Positions 8,765 to 16,149 of a stretch of 49,008 nucleotides of DNA are shown one piece after another. Below the pieces are notes generated by a model that was not told the origin of the DNA, ran no database searches, and saw nothing but the letters and a program-made list of their open reading frames with translations. Position 1 is the stretch's first letter; the number at the start of each line of letters is the position of its first letter. This DNA is from 66-474 sp036278635 (GTDB lineage Bacteria; Pseudomonadota; Gammaproteobacteria; Xanthomonadales; Rhodanobacteraceae), in NCBI GenBank assembly GCA_036278635.1, contig DASUKQ010000009.1, positions 1-49,008 of the forward strand. Reading direction: 5' to 3'. A program made the position numbers and the translations under genes.

Positions 8765-9309
8765 CCAAACGGCAAATCGTTGACGGCGAGCGTGGTCCGG
8801 TCCCGGCCGAATGCCTTGCCGGGCCCCAAAGGCGGCATCGCGTGCCCACACAGCCACATCACCGAATACGCCCCCGGTACGCCAAGCAATGCAAGCCTGA
8901 AGCTCAAGGTACCGGCCGCGTGGTTTGCGTCGGTCTCGCGCGGACCGCCGATCTGCAACCGATCCGGAAACGAAACGTCCACCACGAGCGCGTGGTCCGG
9001 CGCGAATGAAACATGGCGGACGAAAAGGCCCTGGAAATGCGATGTCATATCGTCCACGACCGGATCATCCGGCGCGGGCCACGAGCCGTGGACGGCCCGG
9101 TGCACGATCATGTCCGGTTTGACGGACGCCGCCGCCATGTAGCCTTCCGTCGCCTGCACGATGTGCATCGGATGCACCAGGAATGCGGCCGCGCCAGCCA
9201 GCACCACCAGGATCGTGACCGCGACGGCCAGGTACTCCAGCGCGTCCGGGCCACGTACCCGACGCGCCTGCGAGTATTCGTGCCAATCCCCGTAACCGGA
9301 TTCCACCAT
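8743..9309 (-). CDS. Divergent pilin-like protein with degenerate class-III signal
   Basis: This 188-residue protein has one N-terminal membrane helix (about 24-45). The stretch SQARRVRG-PDALEYLAVAV aligns with a prepilin leader: basic residues, G20 at -1 and E25 at +5, but proline instead of phenylalanine at +1. Its C-terminus resembles the neighbouring prepilin: both have W-(L/A)-C-G and then R/H-TTLA...LP..CR at the end. It therefore looks like a second pilin or pseudopilin of the same operon. It is the first gene, starting at ATG 9309 with only a weak upstream G-run as ribosome site. Family assignment is by eye and tentative. Confidence 0.6.
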   Translation of the reverse strand: MVESGYGDWHEYSQARRVRGPDALEYLAVAVTILVVLAGAAAFLVHPMHIVQATEGYMAAASVKPDMIVHRAVHGSWPAPDDPVVDDMTSHFQGLFVRHVSFAPDHALVVDVSFPDRLQIGGPRETDANHAAGTLSFRLALLGVPGAYSVMWLCGHAMPPLGPGKAFGRDRTTLAVNDLPFGCRGQQP

Positions 9310-9431
9310 CGTGGTTCAACCCCCGCCGTCCCTGTGCAGACGAACCCTCGCGATACAGACCGCGCCCTCGCGGTCAGCATACTCGTCGGTGTACGCGGGG
9401 TCCAACCACGCCCGGAGCGACCCTGCGCGGA

Positions 9432-10514
9432 TCACACACCATCCTCGGCAAACAGCACCCGGCGGGTGACGCCGCAGGTGAGTTCGTAGGAGATGGTGCC
9501 GGCGTGGCGCGCGACGGTCTCGGCCGGGAGCTGCGGACCCCACAGCGTCACCGCGTCGCCGACGCGTGCGTCGGGTGCACGTCGCAAATCCAGCGTGATC
9601 AGGTCCATCGACACGCGGCCGACGATCGCCGCCGCACGGTCACCGACCAGCACGGGCGTCCCGCTCGGTGCACTGCGCGGATAACCGTCGCCGTAGCCGA
9701 TCGCGGCAACGCCAATCCGCATGTCTTCCGGACATTCCCAGGTCGCGCCGTAACCGACGCGCTCGCCGCGCGCGACGCGGTTGACCGCGACCAGGCGCGT
9801 GGTCAGCGTCATCGCGGGGGCGAAGCCGAAGTCGGCGCCGCTCTTCCCCTCCTCGACCGAGAGGCCATACAGCAGGCCGCCGACCCGCACCCAGTCGCCG
9901 CGTGCCTGCGGCCAACCCAGCAAGCCCGCGGAATTCGACAACGCAAGCTCACCGGGGACCTCCCTTGTTGCAGCGAAGAAACGTTGCGTCTGGCGCGCGG
10001 TCAGATCGTTGTCGAATTCGTCGGAGGATGCGAAATGCGTCATCAGCACGACCCCGGGGTCGACCGAAGGCAATGCGACGAGACGTGCACGCAATTCGCC
10101 GGCGCGTTCGCACGGGAAACCCAATCGGTGCATCCCGGTATCGAGTTTCAGCCAGATCCTCAGCGGCTCGCCGCCGTGTTCGTCTTCCAGCATCCCGATT
10201 TGCGATTCGTGGTGGATGACCGCTTCCAGATGCAACCTGCGCATCTCGGCAAGATCGCTCGGCGCATCCGGCCCCGCGAGCACCACGATGCGCCGGCGAT
10301 GGCCGGCCGCGCGCAGGCGCAAGCCGTCGGCGATCGAGGCCACGCCGAACGCGTCGGCGGCACCCAATGCGCGCGCGCAACGTTCGAGGCCGTGCCCGTA
10401 AGCATCGGCCTTCACCACCGCCATCACTTTCACATCACCGGCGAGCGAACGCACACGCGCCAGATTGGCGCGCAAGGCATCCAGATGGATCGTGGCGGTG
10501 GCGCTGCGGCTCAT
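9432..10514 (-). CDS. alr: Alanine racemase
   Basis: A PLP enzyme that interconverts L- and D-alanine for peptidoglycan synthesis (and, if the catabolic type, for D-alanine use). It has 360 residues. The PLP lysine is K35 in VVKADAYGHG. WLKLDTGMHRLGF, the GYGATW segment with the catalytic tyrosine, GYGDGYPR and GRVSMDLITLD are all present. The N-terminal TIM-barrel and C-terminal beta-domain are intact. The ATG at 10514 gives the normal family length. A D-amino-acid dehydrogenase gene lies 2 kb away on the same strand, but dnaB separates them, so they are not a tight operon. Confidence 0.95.
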   Translation of the reverse strand: MSRSATATIHLDALRANLARVRSLAGDVKVMAVVKADAYGHGLERCARALGAADAFGVASIADGLRLRAAGHRRRIVVLAGPDAPSDLAEMRRLHLEAVIHHESQIGMLEDEHGGEPLRIWLKLDTGMHRLGFPCERAGELRARLVALPSVDPGVVLMTHFASSDEFDNDLTARQTQRFFAATREVPGELALSNSAGLLGWPQARGDWVRVGGLLYGLSVEEGKSGADFGFAPAMTLTTRLVAVNRVARGERVGYGATWECPEDMRIGVAAIGYGDGYPRSAPSGTPVLVGDRAAAIVGRVSMDLITLDLRRAPDARVGDAVTLWGPQLPAETVARHAGTISYELTCGVTRRVLFAEDGV

Positions 10515-10519
10515 TGGAG

Positions 10520-10627
10520 CCGGGACCCGGGACCCGGACTGCGGAGGCAGGATGCCGGAGCGAACGTCGGCGAAGCCGACGGCCCGAAGGGCGAGCCGCA
10601 GGAGCGGCTAGTTTCCCGGGACCCGTG
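10520..10627. repeat. Dispersed element copy (sister of the thiL insertion)
   Basis: The element is bounded by CGGGACCCGGGACCC at the left and CCCGGGACCCG at the right. Its core from ACTGCGGAGGCAGGATGCCG through CGAAGCCGACGGCC is base-for-base the same as the reverse complement of the segment inserted in thiL (about 21830-21880). The thiL copy carries about 30 extra bases after GACGGCC. This copy sits immediately upstream of alr. Confidence 0.85.
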
Positions 10628-10721
10628 AGAAGCGGGGAAATGACTTACGTCCGACTCCCCGATATCGACAGCGAACGCGAGCGTGGCCCTTCGAGCAAAC
10701 TCACGACGTTGCTTGCCCTCT

Positions 10722-10756
10722 CGGGTCCCGGGTCCCGAGTCCCGAGTCCCGGCCTT
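10722..10756. repeat. GGGACYC heptamer array downstream of dnaB
   Basis: Four to five degenerate copies of the heptamer (read as TCGGGTCCCGGGTCCCGAGT and onward on the plus strand) end 3 bases before the dnaB stop. The same array type occurs near 23905, 27806, 27930, 32168 and 40094. Confidence 0.8.
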
Positions 10757-10758
10757 TC

Positions 10759-12150
10759 TCACTCCATGCTCCCGATGTACGCCTCCGGCGCGTAGTTCTC
10801 GAACTTGGTGTACTGGCCGAGGAAGGTCAGCTTGATGGTGTCGATCGGGCCGTTGCGCTGCTTGCCGACGATGATCTCGGCGATGCCCTTGTGGGACGAT
10901 TCCTTGTTGTAGACCTCGTCGCGATAAATGAACAGGATCAGGTCGGCGTCCTGCTCGATCGCGCCCGACTCGCGCAGGTCGCTCATCACCGGGCGCTTGT
11001 CGTTGCGCTGTTCCAGCGCGCGGTTCAACTGCGACAGCGCGATCACCGGCACGTCCAGTTCCTTGGCCATGGCTTTCAGGTTGCGCGAGATCTCCGAAAT
11101 TTCGGTGGCGCGGTTTTCCTTGTTGCCCGGCACCTGCATCAATTGCAGGTAATCGAGGATCACCAGGCCGAGGCCGTGTTCACGCATCATCCGTCGCGCG
11201 CGCGAACGCACTTCGCCCGGCGAGAGGGCCGGCGTGTCGTCGATGAAGATTTTCGACTCGGACAACAGCGAGGCGGCCTGGCTGACGCGCGGCCATTCCT
11301 CTTCGGCCAGTTCGCCGCTGCGAAGATCCTTCTGGTTGATGCGACCCAGCGAGGAGATCAAGCGAAACGCCAGCTGCGAGGCCGACATTTCCATCGAGAA
11401 CACCAGCACCGGCTGCTTGGCGCGCATCGCCACGGCTTCGGCGATGTTGAGCGCGAAGGCGGTCTTGCCCATGGACGGACGACCGGCGACGATCACGAGG
11501 TCCTGGCGCTGCAACCCGGAGGTCAGGTCATCGAGATCCTTGAAACCGGTGGTGAGGCCGGTCAACTGGCCGCGGTTGGCATAGCGCTGCGCCAGCAGTT
11601 CCACGGCCTCCTTGACCGACTGGCGGATCTGCACCACCTGCTTGCGGCCGCGCGCGCCGGCCTCGGCGATCTTGAACACCTTCTGTTCGGCGGCCTCGAG
11701 GATTTCCGGTGTGTTGCGGCCTTCCGGATTGAAGCCGTCGCCGGCGATCTGGGTGCCGGCCTCGATCAACTTGCGCAACACCGACTTGTCGCGGACGATG
11801 TCGGCGTAGGCCTTGATGTTGGCCGCACTCGGCGTGTTGTTGGCGAGTTCGGCCAGGTATGCCGCGCCGCCGATGGTCGCGGTCTCGCCGTTGCGCTCGA
11901 ACCATTCGCCCAGGGTCACCGCATCGCACGGCTTGCCGGTCATCGCCAGTTCGCCGATCGCGCGGAAGATCAGGCGATGCTCGCGTCGATAGAAGTCTTC
12001 CTCGACCACGCGGTCTGCGACCTGGTCCCAGGCCTCGCCCACCAGCATCAGTCCACCCAGCACCGACTGCTCGGCCTCGATCGAATGCGGCGGCACCCGC
12101 AGCACGTCGACGCGCGGCGGCGGATTGCGTTCGGGCAGGACGGCGCTCAC
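10759..12150 (-). CDS. dnaB: Replicative DNA helicase
   Basis: DnaB is the hexameric helicase that unwinds the chromosome at the replication fork. The predicted protein has 463 residues. The N-terminal primase-interaction domain begins RVPPHSIEAEQSVLGGLML. The RecA-like C-domain has Walker A AGRPSMGKTAFALN, the Walker B region LGLVILDYLQLM, and the DLRESGAIEQDAD and KQRNGP motifs. The start is taken as GTG 12150 (MSAVLPERN...), because the sequence upstream does not resemble DnaB and runs through the regulatory region. A consensus DnaA box lies 100 bases upstream. Confidence 0.95.
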   Translation of the reverse strand: MSAVLPERNPPPRVDVLRVPPHSIEAEQSVLGGLMLVGEAWDQVADRVVEEDFYRREHRLIFRAIGELAMTGKPCDAVTLGEWFERNGETATIGGAAYLAELANNTPSAANIKAYADIVRDKSVLRKLIEAGTQIAGDGFNPEGRNTPEILEAAEQKVFKIAEAGARGRKQVVQIRQSVKEAVELLAQRYANRGQLTGLTTGFKDLDDLTSGLQRQDLVIVAGRPSMGKTAFALNIAEAVAMRAKQPVLVFSMEMSASQLAFRLISSLGRINQKDLRSGELAEEEWPRVSQAASLLSESKIFIDDTPALSPGEVRSRARRMMREHGLGLVILDYLQLMQVPGNKENRATEISEISRNLKAMAKELDVPVIALSQLNRALEQRNDKRPVMSDLRESGAIEQDADLILFIYRDEVYNKESSHKGIAEIIVGKQRNGPIDTIKLTFLGQYTKFENYAPEAYIGSME

Positions 12151-12494
12151 AAGTTCGAATCGGGTGCGTGTATCAGGGAGGGATTCGTCACCACAACAAT
12201 CATACGGCGGCGTCTCACAGCATGCGATAGAACAACGCTGGGGAGTTGTTGTGGATAAGGTGTGGGGCACCAGTGTGCAAGTTTGCCTTGTAACCTCGGT
12301 ACCGCTGAAGAACCGTTGCGAGAGACCGCTCAGCTCCAGCAATCACGGGGTTGCCGGAGCACCTTTCAACAAGTTCCCATTCGAAGCGGCTGTTGTGAAA
12401 AGTCAGCCGGGGAAGGCCGTTCCGGACTCGATACACAACGCACGTCGACGGATACCTCGAAGACAAACGAGGGCGCGATCACGGATGATCGCAT
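12151..12494. promoter_or_regulatory. dnaB upstream region, lower GC, with a DnaA box
   Basis: This 344-base region between dadA and dnaB is less GC-rich than its neighbours. A minus-strand TATGAT at 12204-12199 is a plausible -10 for dnaB, giving a leader of about 45 bases. TTATCCACA, a perfect DnaA box, is on the minus strand at 12258-12250. An 83-codon open frame on the minus strand (12466-12215) has no recognisable protein character and is not called a gene. Confidence 0.5.
12250..12258 (-). promoter_or_regulatory. DnaA box (TTATCCACA)
   Basis: The 9-mer matches the R1-type consensus TTATNCACA exactly. It lies about 46 bases upstream of the candidate dnaB -10 box. No second clear box was seen nearby, so it is a regulatory or titration site rather than an origin. 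Confidence 0.55.
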
Positions 12495-13751
12495 TCAAAA
12501 CCCGAATCGCGTCGGTGCATACGGCGCCGGATCCAGCACGGGCCGTTCGCCCGCCACCAGTGACGCGACCAGCTCCGCGGTGGCGGCGCTCATGCTCACC
12601 CCGAGCATCCCGTGGCCGGTCGCAAGCAGGAGGTTGTTCCAGCGCGCGACCGGGCCGATCAGCGGCACCTCATCCACGCACATCGGTCGCCAGCCCCACC
12701 ACTCCTCGCGCAGCTCGGCGCCCAGCGGTTCGCGCAGGTACGCGCGTGCGCCGCGCCGCAACGCATCCAGGCGCGTGCGGTTGGGGCGCTCGTCGTAACC
12801 GGAAAATTCCATGGTGCTGCCCAGGCGATAGCCCGAGCCCCACGCGGTGACGCAGACGCTGGGTTCGCGCAACACCAACGCGTGCCGCGGGCAAGGGTCC
12901 GGGCGCGACATCGTGATCGAATAACCCTTGCCGGGCTGGATCGGCAACGGCAAGTCGAGCTGCAACGAGAGCCGCGGCGTCCAGGCACCCAGCGCCAACA
13001 ATACCCGTTCGCCCGAAAATTCGCCCCGCGACGTCTGCACCCGCGAGACGGTTGCCCCGGACGTGATGAAGCCCTCGATGATCGTTTGTGTCTCGATCGC
13101 ACCGCCGCATTCACGGACCCGTCGCGCCAGGCCATCGACCAGTTTGTCGGGGCGCAACTGCGCATCGTCCGCGTGCAGGATGCCGCCCACGACGCCCGGC
13201 AACAGCGCCGGCTCCATCTCCTCGACTTCGCGACCGCGCAACGCTGCGGCCGCGATCCCGAGCCGGTGCAGCCACGCGATCTCCTTGCGATCCGCGACCA
13301 GTGTCCCGGCATCGCGGTACACGAACAGGTTGCCGGTCGGCGCGTATTCGCAATCGATGCCTTCTTCCACCAGCACGCGCGGCAACAGCGCCCATGAACG
13401 TTGCAGGATCGCGGCACGCGCGATCGCCGTGCGCTCGGCGCACGCGAGATTGCAGCGCCGGGCGAAACCGAGCAGCCATCGCCAGCGCGCCCAGTCCGGG
13501 CGCGGATTGACGTACAACGGCGCATCCCGGCGCAACATCCAGCGCAGGGCCCTCCACGGCATGCCCGGGACGGTCAGGGGAATCGCGTGGCTGGGAGTCA
13601 GCGTGCCGCAGTTGCCGTGCGAGGCGCCGCAACCGGGTGCACCGCGCTCCAGCACCCGCACCGAAACACCGCGGCGCAACAACGCCAATGCGCAGGACAA
13701 ACCGATCACGCCTCCACCCAGGATCAGGATGTCGCTGCGGGATTCATTCAT
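12495..13751 (-). CDS. dadA: FAD-dependent D-amino-acid dehydrogenase (DadA-like)
   Basis: This 418-residue DAO-superfamily flavoprotein probably oxidises D-amino acids, such as D-alanine, to 2-oxo acids and passes electrons to the respiratory chain. The N-terminal FAD motif is ILGGGVIGLSCALALLRRG. DadA-like features are LTPSHAIPLTVPG, the PGKGYSIT strand, the GWRPMCVDEVPLIGP substrate segment and the C-terminal NLLLATGHGMLGVSM FAD-contact motif. It is slightly shorter than E. coli DadA (432 aa). The start at ATG 13751 (MNESRSDILILGGG) places the nucleotide motif at the expected distance. A TACAAT box 7 bases upstream suggests a leaderless mRNA. Confidence 0.85.
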   Translation of the reverse strand: MNESRSDILILGGGVIGLSCALALLRRGVSVRVLERGAPGCGASHGNCGTLTPSHAIPLTVPGMPWRALRWMLRRDAPLYVNPRPDWARWRWLLGFARRCNLACAERTAIARAAILQRSWALLPRVLVEEGIDCEYAPTGNLFVYRDAGTLVADRKEIAWLHRLGIAAAALRGREVEEMEPALLPGVVGGILHADDAQLRPDKLVDGLARRVRECGGAIETQTIIEGFITSGATVSRVQTSRGEFSGERVLLALGAWTPRLSLQLDLPLPIQPGKGYSITMSRPDPCPRHALVLREPSVCVTAWGSGYRLGSTMEFSGYDERPNRTRLDALRRGARAYLREPLGAELREEWWGWRPMCVDEVPLIGPVARWNNLLLATGHGMLGVSMSAATAELVASLVAGERPVLDPAPYAPTRFGF

Positions 13752-13758
13752 CAAAACA

Positions 13759-13764
13759 ATTGTA
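13759..13764 (-). promoter_or_regulatory. Candidate -10 box (TACAAT) for leaderless dadA
   Basis: TACAAT reads on the minus strand, and only 7 bases separate it from the ATG at 13751. No ribosome site is visible in between. Transcription would then begin at or beside the start codon. Confidence 0.4.
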
Positions 13765-13988
13765 ACGCCGGCGGGCAAGGCGAAGCCGTCGTCGGCCGCG
13801 CGGGCCGGCGATTTTCGGCCCGCACTGCCGAGGCGCGTCACTTTCCGCCGCAAGCGGGGCGCCGGGCGGGGGATCGCATGCAGAAATCCACGTCCGGCGG
13901 GCGGTTGCGATCGTCCGGACGGCGTCCGGGCGCCCCAGGGCGTTGGCATCATTCCTGCTTGAATCCCCGCGACACAGAGGGAATCCAC

Positions 13989-14285
13989 ATGAATACCACC
14001 ACCGACACCGCTTTTTGCAGTGTCCCCGAAATCCTGTTGATGTTGCGCGCGCCCGGCGCCGGTTGGCTTGCAACCATGCTGTCGGCCTTGGACGAGGCCA
14101 GTCGCGACCCCGACTTCAACGCCTACCACCGCGCGATCCTTGCACGCTGCCTCGACGAAGAGGCGGTGCCGGTCGCGGTCGCCGAAGTGGCACGCCAGCG
14201 CACGCTCCAGTTCGAGGAAGCCCTGAGTGCACAGACCCGGGACGGCGTACGCCAACTGGATCACGAGCGCATCGCGGCTTGCTGA
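13989..14285 (+). CDS. Small hypothetical protein
   Basis: This 98-residue protein is not one I recognise. The ATG at 13989 has GAGGGA at a good distance, and the frame has the normal codon bias of its neighbours. The protein looks soluble and mainly helical, with an acidic middle (DEASRDPDFN) and a C-terminal amphipathic stretch of Arg, Glu and Gln. There is no signal peptide or membrane helix. It has three cysteines at scattered positions (C10, C54 and the final residue) and no clear metal motif. It is divergent from dadA and not obviously in an operon. Confidence 0.6.
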   Translation: MNTTTDTAFCSVPEILLMLRAPGAGWLATMLSALDEASRDPDFNAYHRAILARCLDEEAVPVAVAEVARQRTLQFEEALSAQTRDGVRQLDHERIAAC

Positions 14286-14435
14286 GGTCCGGACCGCGCA
14301 AGCGGCCCGGCGCTGGACGCCACCAGCGCCATCAGTTACCGTCGGGGTCGACACCCTGGGCAACCGTGCCGACCCGATGTCCCCAAGCGAGCACAACAGC
14401 CTGAGCAATCCCGGTGCCCTCGATCGAAGGGCTGG

Positions 14436-14951
14436 ATGTTGAGCGCGCTGCTCCGCCGGGGGCGCCTGCTGGCGGGCCTGCTTTCCGTACTGGTGCTGGC
14501 CGCATGCGCCACCGTCGCACCCGCGCCGACTCCACCGTCGTCAAGGATCGCCAACAACGTCCTGTTTCGTGCCATCAGCCTGGTCGGAACTCCGTATCGT
14601 TGGGGCGGCAATACCCCGCAAACCGGCTTCGATTGCAGCGGCCTGGTCGACTACGTGTTTCGCACCGAAGCCGGGATCGCGCTGCCCCGCACGTCACGGG
14701 CCATCGCCGCACTGGATGCGCCGAAGATATCCCGCAAGGACCTCGAACCGGGCGACCTGCTGTTCTTCGGTCGCCGCCATCGCGTCAACCACGTCGCCAT
14801 CTACGTCGGGAACGGTCGCTTCGTGAACGCCCCCGATCGCGGCGGCACGGTCCGGCTCGACGAACTGGACGGTGCCTACTGGCGGGATCACTACCTGTTC
14901 GCCCGTCGCGTGCTGACGCCGCAGGTCCGCGCGGCGCTCGCGGCGGACTGA
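14436..14951 (+). CDS. NlpC/P60-family lipoprotein, putative murein endopeptidase
   Basis: This 171-residue lipoprotein probably cleaves peptide stems of peptidoglycan. The lipobox LVLAAC places the acylated cysteine at about residue 24, so the protein should be anchored in the outer membrane. The NlpC/P60 domain (about 43-160) starts GTPYRWGGNTPQTGFDCSG with the catalytic cysteine. The PGDLLFF strand and NHVAIYVG with the catalytic histidine follow. It resembles the Spr/MepS architecture in miniature. The start at ATG 14436 was chosen because it gives a short basic n-region before the hydrophobic core. Confidence 0.9.
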   Translation: MLSALLRRGRLLAGLLSVLVLAACATVAPAPTPPSSRIANNVLFRAISLVGTPYRWGGNTPQTGFDCSGLVDYVFRTEAGIALPRTSRAIAALDAPKISRKDLEPGDLLFFGRRHRVNHVAIYVGNGRFVNAPDRGGTVRLDELDGAYWRDHYLFARRVLTPQVRAALAAD

Positions 14952-15021
14952 TCCGCCGCCCGGACGCGGCAACGTTTGCACACGGATGCGGTGCGACGGC
15001 GAACCTCCAACGGAATCCACG

Positions 15022-15426
15022 ATGCAGAATTTCACCTTGCTTATCGGCCGCCTCGGACTGTCGCTGATTTTCATCCTGTCCGGCGTCGGCAAAATCACGG
15101 CCTACCAGGCCACCGCCAAGGTGCTGGTGGCGCACGGGCTGGCACCCGGGCTCCTGCCCCTGGTGATCCTCGTCGAACTGGGCGGCGGGCTCGCGGTGCT
15201 GTGCGGCCTGTTCACGCGCTGGGCGGCAGCGTGCCTGTTCGTCTACACGCTTGTCACGGCGGTGATCTTCCACAACAACTTCGCCGACCACGACCAGTGG
15301 ATCAACTTCATGAAGAACCTCGCGATCGCCGGCGGCTTCCTGATCCTGGCCGCGCAGGGCGCGGGAGGGTTGTCGATCGACGCGTGGCGCAAACGGCGCA
15401 AGCAACGGCAGAAATTGTTTTTCTGA
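15022..15426 (+). CDS. DoxX-family membrane protein
   Basis: This 134-residue DoxX/DoxD-family protein is an inner-membrane quinone- or redox-linked family of uncertain function. It has four predicted helices, with the N-terminal motif GRLGLSLIFILSGVGKI, the second helix VILVELGGGLAVLCG, the third with FVYTLVTAVIFHNNF and a fourth ending ILAAQGAG. The basic C-terminus (KRRKQRQK) should be cytoplasmic. I place the start at ATG 15022, which gives the standard family N-terminus MQNFTLLIGR. It sits alone between an NlpC/P60 gene and a repeat array. Confidence 0.85.
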   Translation: MQNFTLLIGRLGLSLIFILSGVGKITAYQATAKVLVAHGLAPGLLPLVILVELGGGLAVLCGLFTRWAAACLFVYTLVTAVIFHNNFADHDQWINFMKNLAIAGGFLILAAQGAGGLSIDAWRKRRKQRQKLFF

Positions 15427-15429
15427 GCG

Positions 15430-15625
15430 GGTGGAAGCGGCTGCGCCGATGCCACCCTACCCCATTGCGCAGGGTGGAACCCGCGTAGGGTGGAACCCGC
15501 GCAGCGGTTTCCACCTTCCGGTTTCCACCTTTTCGGCAGGCGGAAGCGGCTGCGCCGATTCCGCCCTACCCCATCGCGCAGGATGGAACCTGCGCAGGGT
15601 GGAACCCACGAAGCGGTTTCCACCT
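15430..15625. repeat. Two direct copies of an ~86-bp palindromic element
   Basis: Copy 1 spans about 15430-15515 and copy 2 about 15540-15625. Each begins GGYGGAAGCGGCTGCGCCGA and ends GCGCAGCGGTTTCCACC or the near match GAAGCGGTTTCCACC, so each copy is itself an imperfect inverted repeat. CCCTACCCCATYGCGCAGGRT lies between. The copies fill the convergent gap between doxX and slyD and differ at about a dozen positions. Confidence 0.85.
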
Positions 15626-15644
15626 TTTGCGTGATGCGCTCGCC

Positions 15645-16145
15645 TCAGCCGTGGACGTGGCCATCGCCGGGATGCGCGTGCCCGTGCGCGAGCTCTTCCG
15701 GCGCCGCGGCGCGCACCGCGATCACCTCGATGTCGAAGTGCAGGGCCTTGCCGGCCAGCGGGTGGTTGTGGTCGACATCGATCGTCGTCATGCCGACCTT
15801 GCGCACGGTCACCCTCCGCTGGCCACCATCGCGGGTCTGCAACACGGCAGTGTCGCCGGGCTTCAGGCGCTGGCCTTCCTGGAAGTATTTTTTCGGCACC
15901 CGTTGCAGCAGGTCTTCCTGGTAGTCGCCGTACGCATCCGCGGGCGTGATGTCGACCTCGAACTTCTCGCCCGCCTCGCGCCCGGCCAGCGCCTTTTCGA
16001 CGCCGGGCACCAGTTGGCCGTGGCCCAGCAACGCCCACATCGGCTCGCCGCGCTTGCGGGAATCGTCGAAAGGCTCGGCCGCGGCATCCGCGGCGTCGCG
16101 CACGCTGTAATGGAAGCTGACGACGGAATCTTTTTCGGCAGGCAT
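15645..16145 (-). CDS. slyD: FKBP-type peptidyl-prolyl isomerase SlyD, metal-binding tail
   Basis: This 166-residue cytoplasmic chaperone and prolyl isomerase has a likely role in nickel handling. The split FKBP domain contains VVSFHYSVRDA, MWALLGHGQLVPGVEKAL and the IF (insert-in-flap) domain with VDITPADAYGDY. The flap returns at VDHNHPLAGKAL, the SlyD signature. The C-terminus ends HGHAHPGDGHVHG, a short histidine-rich tail that probably binds Ni or Co; E. coli SlyD has a longer His/Cys tail. The ATG at 16145 gives the usual N-terminus. It lies 4 bases downstream of an MFS gene on the same strand. Confidence 0.93.
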   Translation of the reverse strand: MPAEKDSVVSFHYSVRDAADAAAEPFDDSRKRGEPMWALLGHGQLVPGVEKALAGREAGEKFEVDITPADAYGDYQEDLLQRVPKKYFQEGQRLKPGDTAVLQTRDGGQRRVTVRKVGMTTIDVDHNHPLAGKALHFDIEVIAVRAAAPEELAHGHAHPGDGHVHG

Positions 16146-16149
16146 GGCT

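Noticed and set aside
12215..12466. 83-codon open frame upstream of dnaB
   Set aside because: No ribosome site and no codon bias typical of the window. It overlaps the DnaA box and likely promoter region.
13752..14408. Extension of the dadA frame by 219 codons upstream
   Set aside because: The FAD motif would move to residue 226, and the extension is antisense to two plus-strand genes with good starts. No family resemblance.
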